Under the pieces are notes generated by a model. That model searched no databases. It was not told where the DNA came from and saw only the letters and a program-made list of their open reading frames with translations. 31,679 nucleotides of DNA from Bacillota bacterium (GTDB lineage Bacteria > Bacillota > Clostridia > Lachnospirales > Lachnospiraceae), in the NCBI GenBank assembly GCA_023415635.1, contig JAEZJV010000085.1:1-31679 (forward strand), in the 5' to 3' direction. Position 1 is the first letter of the stretch; each line of letters starts with the position of its first letter. The translations under genes and the position numbers were made by a program. This document shows positions 7,945 through 14,977 of the stretch, one piece after another.

Positions 7945-9120
7945 ATGATAGAGGATGAAACAATTCAAGAGTATTGCGAAAAAATACCAGAACTTCTTGG
8001 GCAACCAAGGGTCTCATTTCTGATTGGAGCTGGGTGCAGTGCATGTGCAGGATTGCCCTTTATGAGTGGTCTTACAAATCAAATTTGTGATAGTTTAAGT
8101 CCAGATAAAACATCAAATAGCAATGAGAAAATTGCATATGAGTTATTACATGAAATAAAAAACAAATTTGAGGGTCTTGAAAACGTCTCAATTGAAGATT
8201 TTTTAAGTGAAATTCAAGACATAGACGCTATCCTTCAACGTCAATTTTCTAAAGGAATAAAAAATCCTATTTATCCGTCTGGTTCTGGTAAGTACGGTGT
8301 CCTACATACTCAATTGCTATTAAAGCATACAAAAGAAGAGATAAGTAAAATCCTTGGTGGAGATATAAAGACAATTGCGTTTCATAGAAAATTTTGTAAA
8401 GCAATACATTATGATTTAGTTAAAGGAAGAAATAGAACTAAGCATCCAGTTAATTATTTTATACTAAATTATGATACTTTAATTGAAGACGCGTTGGCTC
8501 TTGAAGGAATAACTTTCAATGATGGATTTGTTGGTGGAGCAACTGCTTGGTGGGATCATACACGTTTTGGCGGAGAAGAATATTCATTAGGCGGAAATAG
8601 AGTTTTGGAAGCAAGGGTATATAAATTACACGGTTCAATAGATTGGATAAAACCAGAAAAAAGTGAGTTCCCGATTAGGATAAGACCGACATTACCTAAA
8701 GAAGAAATTATCGGCAATGGCGAGCCAGTAGTAATTTACCCATCATCAACCAAATACAAAGAGACACAATACGATCCTTATGCTCAAATGATGATGAGTT
8801 TTAGAAAATATCTTACTGTGACGGAAAATCATATTCTCGCTATTATGGGGTATGGATTTAATGATGAGCATATAAATATTGAAATTCATAATGCTATTCG
8901 AAATAGTGATGGCGCTCTTTCTATTGTTATATTTTATGGTGGCGACAAATTATCAAGCTCTTTGGAATCTTGGTTAGCAGAAGAAGATATTAATTCACGA
9001 ATCCTGATATTGGGTAAAAAAGGAATTTGGAAAGACGGCCATGAGCTATTAAAAGCATCCAAAGATATTGATTGGTATAAGTTTGAGAGTATTTGTGATC
9101 TAGTAAGTGGGGTGAAATAA
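7945..9120 (+). CDS. SIR2-family NADase (Nezha/SIR2-HerA type)
   Basis: A 391-residue SIR2-fold protein. In anti-phage systems such proteins hydrolyse NAD+ once infection is sensed and stop the infected cell. Visible motifs: the NAD-binding loop GAGCSACAG (28-36) followed by LPFM, the N175-Y-D177 motif in FILNYDTLIED, and the catalytic-type His229 in KLHGSIDW. A late GYGFNDEHI (302-310) is typical of the defence SIR2 group rather than of protein deacylases, and the zinc-binding cysteine pairs of classic sirtuins are missing. The start is fixed by GGGAGG at 7931-7936. The stop overlaps the start of the HerA gene by one base (TAATG), so the two products are translationally coupled. SIR2 + HerA pairs are an established system in which both proteins form a large complex; assignment here rests on motifs and gene order. 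Confidence 0.9.
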   Translation: MIEDETIQEYCEKIPELLGQPRVSFLIGAGCSACAGLPFMSGLTNQICDSLSPDKTSNSNEKIAYELLHEIKNKFEGLENVSIEDFLSEIQDIDAILQRQFSKGIKNPIYPSGSGKYGVLHTQLLLKHTKEEISKILGGDIKTIAFHRKFCKAIHYDLVKGRNRTKHPVNYFILNYDTLIEDALALEGITFNDGFVGGATAWWDHTRFGGEEYSLGGNRVLEARVYKLHGSIDWIKPEKSEFPIRIRPTLPKEEIIGNGEPVVIYPSSTKYKETQYDPYAQMMMSFRKYLTVTENHILAIMGYGFNDEHINIEIHNAIRNSDGALSIVIFYGGDKLSSSLESWLAEEDINSRILILGKKGIWKDGHELLKASKDIDWYKFESICDLVSGVK

Positions 9121-10877
9121 TGAATTCTATATGCAGGGAACCAGATCAGAATTTAAAAATAGGGAAAATCATCGAAGTGGATGGAAGTCATATTAAGGCT
9201 GAATTGGATAAGTCTATTGATGAATTAACAAGGATATATAACGCAGAAGTTTATACAATTGGGCAGTATGGATCAATACTTAAGTCTTATTTTGGTAATA
9301 AACTTTTATTTATGTATGTTACTCGTTTAAGGATGAAAAGCGAAGTAGAAGCTGAAAGAGGGTTAACCATTCCAGCCTCTGAGGATTCTAGAATCCTAGA
9401 AGCAGATTTATTTGGTGAGGGCATTTGGAAGATATCTTGTGAATTACCGGATCAAAAATGTGTTCTTAAATTTGAAAGAGGTTTAAGTACTTATCCTCTG
9501 CCACAGCAAGAGATATTCTTGACTACCTCAGCTGAACTCCAAAGTATTTATGAGTGTAAAGATAAAGAGGCAATGAAAATAGGAACTTATGTAGGCTCTG
9601 GTTCTATTCCTTGTTTTGCTAATATTAATGAGTTGTTTTCAAAGCATACAGCCATTTTGGGTTCAACAGGATCGGGCAAATCTGGAACAGTGGCTGCAAT
9701 AATTCATGCTATTTTAAATTATAACCCCGGGGTAGACATTGAAGATAAACCCAAATCATGGCATCCGCACATTATTATATTAGATCCCCATAATGAATAT
9801 AGGAAAGCTTTTCCCAGCGCACAACGTTTAGTTTCTGATGAAGGCACCTTAAAATTGCCATATTGGTTACTGAATCTTCAAGAATTAATTGATCTCTTTA
9901 TTGGAAAAACAGAATTTCAAGCTACATCTCAAACTAATATCTTGAAGATGGCGTTGGTTGAAGCACGTAAAGAAGGAATTGAAACGATTGGATTCCATGA
10001 AGGTGAGATTTCTGTAGATTCTCCGATCCCATTTTCATTAAATACATTAAAGGCAAAAATAACTGAAGATATGTTGAAAATTTCTGCAGCTTCAAAGCGT
10101 GACAAACATGAAAACATCCTTAACAAAATTGATGCTTTGAAAAGAGATGTAAGATTAAGTTTTTTGATGGATGATTGGAATAGTGGAACAGACGAGATCA
10201 AAGATATAATCTCACAATTTGTTTCATTAAAGAATACTCTTAAAATTGTTGATTTATCAGGTATACCGAATGATGTAGCAGGTATAGTTAGTTCTACAAT
10301 AGCCAGGTTGCTTTTTATGTATAAGTTGTGGGAAACTCCAGAGGAAAGAAAAAATGATCCTATTCTTTTAGTATGTGAAGAAGCACATAGATATGTGCCA
10401 AATCGTGGCGAAGCTGAATACATGGCGGCGCAAGACGCAATCAAAAGAGTTGCAAAAGAAGGAAGAAAATATGGTCTTGGATTAATGCTTATATCACAAA
10501 GACCCAGTGAAATTGAATCTACAGTGCTATCTCAATGCAATAGTTGGTTGGTATTAAGACTCACAAACGGAGATGATCAATCTTACGTTATGAAATTTTT
10601 ACCAGATTCACTTAGCAGTATGGCCAAAGTGCTTCCAGCTTTGAGAAGAAGAGAAGCAATATTTATTGGACAAGCCGCTACGATTCCATCTAGGATACTT
10701 ATAAATGAACTAAGTGAAGATCAGTTGCCTGGATCTACAGATATTTCTTTTGTAAAAGGTTGGTCGAGTAATTTAGGTGAGGATTATAATATTCAACACA
10801 TAGCTAATAGGTGGAGGACTCAGCTTAGAGGTTCGTTTGAAGGAGCTTCTCAAGAAGCAGCTTCTCCAGAAGAATAG
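9120..10877 (+). CDS. HerA-type hexameric ATPase, partner of SIR2
   Basis: A 585-residue FtsK/HerA ATPase. After an N-terminal beta-rich HAS-barrel-like region (about 1-130) come Walker A GSTGSGKS (181-188), the conserved LDPHNEY (221-227), Walker B LLVCEEAH (416-423) and the sensor strand LISQRPSEI (457-465). A helical insertion of roughly 110 residues (about 250-360) separates the first and later motifs. The order and spacing match DNA-translocating HerA proteins. Directly coupled to the SIR2 gene (one-base overlap), it is the expected second component of a Nezha-type defence pair, in which HerA forms a ring that carries and controls SIR2. No nuclease domain is present. The last twenty residues are Ser/Ala/Glu rich and look disordered. 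Confidence 0.9.
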   Translation: MNSICREPDQNLKIGKIIEVDGSHIKAELDKSIDELTRIYNAEVYTIGQYGSILKSYFGNKLLFMYVTRLRMKSEVEAERGLTIPASEDSRILEADLFGEGIWKISCELPDQKCVLKFERGLSTYPLPQQEIFLTTSAELQSIYECKDKEAMKIGTYVGSGSIPCFANINELFSKHTAILGSTGSGKSGTVAAIIHAILNYNPGVDIEDKPKSWHPHIIILDPHNEYRKAFPSAQRLVSDEGTLKLPYWLLNLQELIDLFIGKTEFQATSQTNILKMALVEARKEGIETIGFHEGEISVDSPIPFSLNTLKAKITEDMLKISAASKRDKHENILNKIDALKRDVRLSFLMDDWNSGTDEIKDIISQFVSLKNTLKIVDLSGIPNDVAGIVSSTIARLLFMYKLWETPEERKNDPILLVCEEAHRYVPNRGEAEYMAAQDAIKRVAKEGRKYGLGLMLISQRPSEIESTVLSQCNSWLVLRLTNGDDQSYVMKFLPDSLSSMAKVLPALRRREAIFIGQAATIPSRILINELSEDQLPGSTDISFVKGWSSNLGEDYNIQHIANRWRTQLRGSFEGASQEAASPEE

Positions 10878-11152
10878 CCCTAATTTTTATAAAAAATTGC
10901 TGTTGACTGGTTTGAATCGTCTATGAGTGAAACAGATTTTTACATACAGTAATTAAACTGTAACTATTACTGGAGTGTCTGCTTTAGGTCGGTGTTAGTA
11001 CAAGATTATTATTAAGTTGGAAATGGTAGACCAATAGTTGGATCGAAGAGAATATGGGCGGAGCCGTTGCTCTTTATTTATAGGCACAGTATGGCCATTG
11101 TAAATAAATCTATTTTTTGTAGAAAACAATGGTAGAATTACACTTTGGGAGG
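10878..11152 (+). other. Non-coding stretch after HerA
   Basis: About 275 bases with no supported gene. Short A/T runs (AATTTTTATAAAAAATT near 10882) follow the HerA stop but form no convincing terminator. A GGGAGG ribosome-site sequence at 11147-11152 ends the stretch and leads into the broken small membrane gene. TAGAAT at 11133-11138 could be a -10 box, but no matching -35 is seen. Confidence 0.4.
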
Positions 11153-11335
11153 ATTATTATTCTTAAGTGGGTTTTTGATTTTGTAACAGAATAATTTACT
11201 TTATTCGATAACTTTTTATACAATTACATAGCTATGGGGATTATAGGACTTATCGCATTTGCAATTGCTTATAGGTTAGTGGGCAAGCTATATGATAATG
11301 ATATCATTGAGGGGTCAAGGTTTGGAATCAAATAG
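11153..11335 (+). pseudogene. Decayed small membrane protein gene
   Basis: A well-placed GGGAGG (11147-11152) is followed not by ATG but by ATT ATT ATT. The frame then reads WVFDFVTE, TAA at 11192-11194, FTLFDNFLYNYIA and, from an ATG at 11234, MGIIGLIAFAIAYRLVGKLY. It stops at 11333-11335, 33 residues after that ATG. The peptide has one strong membrane helix and reads as one continuous small membrane protein that has lost its start codon and gained a stop. Alternatively the ATG at 11234 gives a real 33-residue membrane peptide, though without a ribosome site. The 3' end overlaps the next gene. Confidence 0.45.
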
Positions 11336-11612
11336 AGAAAGTGTCCAATCGTACTATGATTCTTGCAAATCTATAATTGAGGTTTTACAAAAAGAGCTTG
11401 ATGATAAGAATCTTTCGTTTGAAGAAAGAAGGTATATCATTGATAAGATGCTTGAAATCTCAAAAATGATGGGTGAAAAAGACTCCGAGAATAAAAAGTT
11501 TATTGTAACAATGGCGATAGTTGGAATGGCTGCAGTTGGTGCTGTCACAGCTGTGTTGGCGTCTGCACTAGGTGGAGATACAAAGATGGAGACAAATGAT
11601 AATGATAATTAA
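11322..11612 (+). CDS. Small helical protein with C-terminal membrane helix, function unknown
   Basis: About 96 residues from a TTG at 11322, chosen because GAGGGG (11309-11314) sits seven bases upstream; an ATG in the same frame at 11292 lacks a ribosome site. The first two thirds are charged and helical (a S-V-Q-S-Y-Y-D start, then KELDDKNLSFEERRYIIDKM and EISKMMGEKDSENKKF), followed by one hydrophobic helix of about 22 residues rich in Ala, Val and Gly, and a polar Asn/Asp tail. I do not recognise a named family. It overlaps the end of the decayed membrane gene and lies 56 bases before the ADP-ribosyltransferase gene. An immunity or regulatory role towards that enzyme is possible but only guessed from position. 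Confidence 0.65.
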   Translation: MESNRESVQSYYDSCKSIIEVLQKELDDKNLSFEERRYIIDKMLEISKMMGEKDSENKKFIVTMAIVGMAAVGAVTAVLASALGGDTKMETNDNDN

Positions 11613-11668
11613 CCTAGTACATTTACATGTTTATCGTTAGATAAATTCATAAAAATTAGTTTATATGG

Positions 11669-12235
11669 ATGGTTAAAAATATGTTTTATAAAATTGTTGA
11701 ATTCTTTTTTTGCAGGGGGTATAGAAAATTTAATGAAAAGAATGTTGGTGAATGGATTCAAAAATACAAGAAAGAATCTGAAGAATTGCCGATTTACACA
11801 AAAGAAGTAATTTCCCATTACTGTAAAGAGGATCATCCGCAGATAAATACATATTTAAGAGAAGGAAAAGAATTAAATGAGAATCAATTGATGTATATGG
11901 AATCACTTGACAAAGCCTTATCTAATAAAATCGGAGAAAATTTGGTTGTTTATAGAAATCTAAAAGGAAATCCTTTTATAAATAAATTAGCTTTTACCGA
12001 AAAAGGTTATATGAGTACTTCATTACTTGATGGTTCGATTAGTGCCATTCATAATGGTAAATATATGTTGAAGATTCTCTTGCCATCATCATGTCAGGGG
12101 TTTTATGTTGACTTTATTAGTCAGAGGACTGGTGAATACGAATTACTATTAAAGAGAAATATCAAATTAAAAAAACTGGCATATATAAACCAAAAAAATA
12201 GAATACTTATCCTGTGTAAGGTGGAATGCAATTAG
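11669..12235 (+). CDS. ADP-ribosyltransferase (R-S-E class, ADPrib_exo_Tox-like)
   Basis: A 188-residue protein with the full signature of arginine-type (iota/VIP2/C3-like) mono-ADP-ribosyltransferases: Arg96 in VVYRNLKG, the STS triad (116-118) in KGYMSTSLL, and the E-x-E glutamates Glu156 and Glu158 in GEYELLLKRN. The region before Arg96 (I-N-x-Y-L-R-E at 59-65) also fits the exotoxin fold. The enzyme would move ADP-ribose from NAD+ to a protein or nucleic acid; the target is unknown. There is no secretion signal, only a hydrophobic EFFF patch near the N-terminus, so it probably acts inside the cell. An alternative ATG at 11681 has GGATGG at 11667-11672 at a good distance and may be the true start. 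Known relatives include secreted toxins, phage enzymes and toxin-antitoxin toxins; the defence-island setting favours an internal effector. No cognate macrodomain or ADP-ribosylhydrolase is encoded nearby. Confidence 0.8.
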   Translation: MVKNMFYKIVEFFFCRGYRKFNEKNVGEWIQKYKKESEELPIYTKEVISHYCKEDHPQINTYLREGKELNENQLMYMESLDKALSNKIGENLVVYRNLKGNPFINKLAFTEKGYMSTSLLDGSISAIHNGKYMLKILLPSSCQGFYVDFISQRTGEYELLLKRNIKLKKLAYINQKNRILILCKVECN

Positions 12236-12249
12236 GACAAATTCCTAAT
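12231..12249 (+). terminator. Weak AT-rich hairpin at the ADP-ribosyltransferase stop
   Basis: Arms ATTAGGA (12231-12237) and TCCTAAT (12243-12249) with a 5-base loop overlap the stop codon. Only a broken T-run follows, so termination would be inefficient. Confidence 0.3.
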
Positions 12250-12330
12250 TCAAAGTTTTCTTATATTAGTAAGTTATTTGACGCAGATACTTCAGTGGGT
12301 GTATGTGGGAAGAGATAGGTCTGGAGAGTG

Positions 12331-13098
12331 ATGGCTTTGAATAAAAAAGGGGCGGATAGTTTTGTAAAAATAATGACTTTGAATGTTAATGGCTTTAGAG
12401 GGGGTGCAGATAAAACTGTACCTGATGAAATCTGTTTAGCATATATGAGACAAATAAAGAAGTTAACCGATAAGGTGCTGATTAATATAAATGATATTTT
12501 TGTATTACAGGAAATTCCATATAAGAAGAAGGAAAATAGCCGATGGTATTGGATGGACAATCCAATACATTATAGATTTAAAGAAATGTTTCAGGAGTAT
12601 AAAATATTAGAACCCCGATATTTAATAAATGCCATGCAATACACAGTTGCGATATGCAAAAAAGACAGTTCATGGGAACAGATTCCTAAAGGTGTATTTC
12701 AGTATGATGCAAGGCATTCTTATGGAAATAAGTTTGTTGAACTTCAATGCGGTAATATTACCTTATTAGGAGTTCATATGCCGACAGAAAATGAGATGTG
12801 GGATTTATTAATACAGACATTGATGGATACACCATATACATTTGTTGTTGGTGATTTTAATGCTAATGAGAAAAGAGGTGAAATGTCTGATAAGCATGAA
12901 AAGATAAGAAATTGTGGATACAATCATCTAATAACAAATAATATAATTACTTGTTATTTATATCAAACATCAATCGACAATATATATATCAAATCGGATT
13001 TTGTCATGCATAAAAATGTTGAAGTTAAAGTTGTGAATACTAACTTGACAGACCATGCTTTGTGTATTTTAGAGTATGAGTGTGAATTTAAACCTTAG
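12331..13098 (+). CDS. Endonuclease/exonuclease/phosphatase (DNase I-like fold) protein
   Basis: A 255-residue EEP-fold protein. The metal and phosphate site motifs are recognisable: Asn18 in MTLNVNGFRG, Glu61 in VLQEIPY, His149 in GVHMPTEN, Asp175 and Asn177 in VVGDFNAN, and the terminal TDH (240-242). Members cleave phosphodiester bonds in DNA, RNA, lipids or small molecules; the substrate cannot be read from sequence. There is no signal peptide. It is 95 bases downstream of the ADP-ribosyltransferase, on the same strand, and is the last gene before the right repeat cluster. The start is uncertain: GTG at 12328 and ATG at 12331 are adjacent, GGAGAG at 12323 is very close to both, and ATG at codon 15 (MTLNV) could also serve. 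Confidence 0.8.
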   Translation: MALNKKGADSFVKIMTLNVNGFRGGADKTVPDEICLAYMRQIKKLTDKVLININDIFVLQEIPYKKKENSRWYWMDNPIHYRFKEMFQEYKILEPRYLINAMQYTVAICKKDSSWEQIPKGVFQYDARHSYGNKFVELQCGNITLLGVHMPTENEMWDLLIQTLMDTPYTFVVGDFNANEKRGEMSDKHEKIRNCGYNHLITNNIITCYLYQTSIDNIYIKSDFVMHKNVEVKVVNTNLTDHALCILEYECEFKP

Positions 13099-13165
13099 AG
13101 TACAAATGGAACCATATTATTTTATGGTGTTTCGATTAGGACGCCGCATATATAAATATCTATAA

Positions 13166-13206
13166 AACTCAAAACTTTAATGATGTAACTCAAAACTTTA
13201 ATGTCA
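13166..13206 (-). repeat. Right repeat pair: two copies of AACTCAAAACTTTAATG
   Basis: AACTCAAAACTTTAATG occurs at 13166 and again at 13187, with a 21-base period; the second extends to ATGTCA. On the minus strand this reads TGACATTAAAGTTTTGAGTT, which matches the left-cluster word TGACAATAAAGTTTGAAA in 13 of its first 14 bases. The two clusters therefore form an inverted pair around the accessory genes. Confidence 0.7.
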
Positions 13207-13246
13207 CACATCATTTTTCACTTTATATTGTTCCAAATGTTCTCTC

Positions 13247-13275
13247 TTTACATCGAACATTCGTTCTGCTATAAT
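13247..13275 (+). promoter_or_regulatory. LexA-controlled promoter of the Y-family polymerase
   Basis: TTTACA (13247-13252), a 17-base spacer and TATAAT (13270-13275) form a strong promoter. Between and overlapping the two boxes lies CGAACATTCGTTC (13254-13266), a perfect GAAC-N4-GTTC core of the Gram-positive LexA (DinR) box. LexA bound here would block RNA polymerase until DNA damage. Confidence 0.9.
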
Positions 13276-13297
13276 GTGCTTAAAGGAGAACGTATGT

Positions 13298-14566
13298 ATG
13301 GAAAAATTGATCTTTCATATTGATGTCAATTCGGCTTTCCTTAGTTGGGAAGCCGTTTATCGACTGCACATCCTTGGAGAAAAGACTGATTTACGAGAGA
13401 TACCCTCGGGGGTGGCAGGCGATATCAAGAAACGTCATGGAATTATTTTGGCGAAATCTACCCCGGCGAAGAAGTTCGGTGTGAGGACCGGCGATACCAT
13501 AGGTGATGCGATGCGTCTGTGTCCGAAGCTGGTGCTGGTGCCTCCGCACTATGATCTGTATGATACCTGTTCGAAGGCCTTCATGGAGATTCTCAAGGAA
13601 TATTCCCCTGTTGTGGAGCAGTATTCTGTGGACGAGGCCTACTGCGACATGACCGGAACCATCGGTCTTTACGGTTCCGCGGTGGTGGCTGCGAATCTGA
13701 TCAAGGACAGGATAGCGGGGGAACTGGGATTTACCGTGAATGTCGGAATTTCTACGAATAAATTATTGGCTAAGATGGCTTCAGATTTTAAGAAGCCCAA
13801 TCTCGTACACACCCTCTTTCCGGAGGAGATAGAGACAAAGCTTTGGAGACTTCCGGTAAGCGAACTGTTTTATGTTGGGCATGCAACGAAGAGAAAGCTA
13901 CAGGAGCTGGGAATTATGACGATTGGTGAGCTGGCGCATACCGATCTCAATATTCTTCGTGCTCACTTTAAGAAGTACGGCGAGGTACTGTATGCCTTTG
14001 CAAACGGGGTGGATGTCTCCATCGTATCGGATGTGGTACCGGCAAATAAGGGCTATGGCAATTCGGCGGTCATCCCTTTTGATGTGGACCGCTCTGATGC
14101 GGCCAAGATGATCCTGCTTTCCCTATCTGAGAAGGTAGCTACGAGACTGCGGGCGGATCATGTCATGGCGACCGTTATCGCAGTCAGTATAGTCTATACT
14201 GATTTTCATCATGAATCTCATCAGAGGACACTGTTTGGTGCTACGAATATTACAGGTGAGATACACCGGGCGGCTTGTCGTCTGTTTGACGAGCTGTGGG
14301 ATGGATCACCGGTGAGAAACCTCGGAATTCATACCAGTAAGGTGGTCAGCGGTACCACGACACGTCAGCTTAATCTGTTTGATATGAACCGTTATGAGCG
14401 GCTGCATCGGCTGGACGAGGTGGTTGACAGGGTCAGGGAACGGTATGGGGATGATTCCATCAAACGGGCGGTTTTTATCAATAACCCGATTTATCATATG
14501 GCGGGCGGCATTGCACCGGAGAAGAGAAAGCCCAGCTACGGGGGCTACGGAGAAGGAATTAAATAA
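13298..14566 (+). CDS. Y-family translesion DNA polymerase (DinB/UmuC-like)
   Basis: A 422-residue Y-family polymerase that copies past DNA lesions. The catalytic acids are present: Asp9 in FHIDVNSAF and Asp112-Glu113 in YSVDEAYCDM. The little-finger region follows, and a QLNLF sliding-clamp-binding motif lies at 357-361. The start at 13298 is set by AAAGGAG (13282-13288); the upstream in-frame ATG at 13274 overlaps the -10 box and cannot be used. A LexA box sits in the promoter, so it belongs to the SOS response. The first gene of a two-gene unit with 14583-14849. The base composition is much less AT-rich than the island and resembles the SRAP and later genes, so it is probably core chromosome. 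Its closest known relatives are clostridial and bacillar Y-family enzymes (YqjH/YqjW group), but the exact subgroup is not settled. Confidence 0.93.
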   Translation: MEKLIFHIDVNSAFLSWEAVYRLHILGEKTDLREIPSGVAGDIKKRHGIILAKSTPAKKFGVRTGDTIGDAMRLCPKLVLVPPHYDLYDTCSKAFMEILKEYSPVVEQYSVDEAYCDMTGTIGLYGSAVVAANLIKDRIAGELGFTVNVGISTNKLLAKMASDFKKPNLVHTLFPEEIETKLWRLPVSELFYVGHATKRKLQELGIMTIGELAHTDLNILRAHFKKYGEVLYAFANGVDVSIVSDVVPANKGYGNSAVIPFDVDRSDAAKMILLSLSEKVATRLRADHVMATVIAVSIVYTDFHHESHQRTLFGATNITGEIHRAACRLFDELWDGSPVRNLGIHTSKVVSGTTTRQLNLFDMNRYERLHRLDEVVDRVRERYGDDSIKRAVFINNPIYHMAGGIAPEKRKPSYGGYGEGIK

Positions 14567-14582
14567 AAGAAGGGATTAAACA

Positions 14583-14849
14583 ATGAATCATATGCCGGTA
14601 GATGTGATTGCAACCTTTAATGTGCAGGGGAAGATCAAGCCCAATTATATCCGGCTGGAGGATGAGAACCATGTCCTGCAGACCTATAAGATCGAGAGCA
14701 TCGTGTTCAGCAAGGAGGAGAACTTTGCAGGAATACCGGTGATGGTCTTTTGCTGCAATATTATACTGGAAGATTGTTTGCGGATGATTCACATCAAATA
14801 CCATATCAAAACGCACCAATGGGTATTGGTTAATGACAGGGGACAATAA
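14583..14849 (+). CDS. Small hypothetical protein cotranscribed with the Y polymerase
   Basis: An 88-residue soluble protein with alternating hydrophobic residues that suggest a small beta-barrel (ATFNVQGKIKPNYIRL near the start, IHIKYHIKTHQWVL near the end). It begins 16 bases after the polymerase stop behind AAAAGAAGGG, so it shares the LexA-controlled transcript. Small YolD-type proteins often accompany Gram-positive Y polymerases; this one has a similar size, place and strand pattern, but I see no clear YolD signature. A helper or regulator of the polymerase is a reasonable guess from position only. Confidence 0.75.
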   Translation: MNHMPVDVIATFNVQGKIKPNYIRLEDENHVLQTYKIESIVFSKEENFAGIPVMVFCCNIILEDCLRMIHIKYHIKTHQWVLVNDRGQ

Positions 14850-14884
14850 ATAGTATAAAAATTTTATGTATTTAGTCAAGTCTA

Positions 14885-14913
14885 TTGCAACACAGTGTCG
14901 GATAATGTAGAAT
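14885..14913 (+). promoter_or_regulatory. Sigma-A promoter of the chemoreceptor gene
   Basis: TTGCAA (14885-14890), 17 bases, TAGAAT (14908-14913). Transcription would start near 14920, leaving a leader of about 58 bases with no visible riboswitch. Confidence 0.6.
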
Positions 14914-14977
14914 GATGATATGGTAGCAGCTGTCATAATTTTGACCAATATCTGGTATGAGTTAAGGAGGCAACTGT

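Larger units (their letters stand above)
1002..13206. mobile_element. Putative defence-rich island bracketed by inverted repeat sets
   Basis: Bounds are set by the related repeat clusters at 1002-1136 (plus) and 13166-13206 (minus), whose TGACA tips both point outward. Contents are defence-like or toxin-like genes that are visibly more AT-rich than the SRAP, polymerase and downstream genes, plus two decayed gene fragments. No integrase, transposase, tRNA target or clear target-site duplication is visible, so this may be an element that lost its mobility genes, or cargo caught between two remnant insertion sequences. The bounds are an inference from repeats and gene content. Confidence 0.4.

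Noticed and set aside
9929..10444. Minus-strand open frame of 171 codons inside HerA
   Set aside because: It lies inside the conserved ATPase frame and has no ribosome site or recognisable motif.
10853..10865. AGAAGCAGCTTCT palindrome at the end of HerA as an operator
   Set aside because: It falls inside coding sequence made of repeated Ala/Ser codons, which explains the symmetry.
13274..13297. Earlier start of the Y polymerase at ATG 13274
   Set aside because: That ATG overlaps the -10 box of the LexA-controlled promoter and lacks a ribosome site.
14850..14977. Cyclic di-GMP riboswitch before the chemoreceptor
   Set aside because: Such riboswitches often precede chemoreceptors, but the leader is only about 58 bases and shows none of the conserved pairing.
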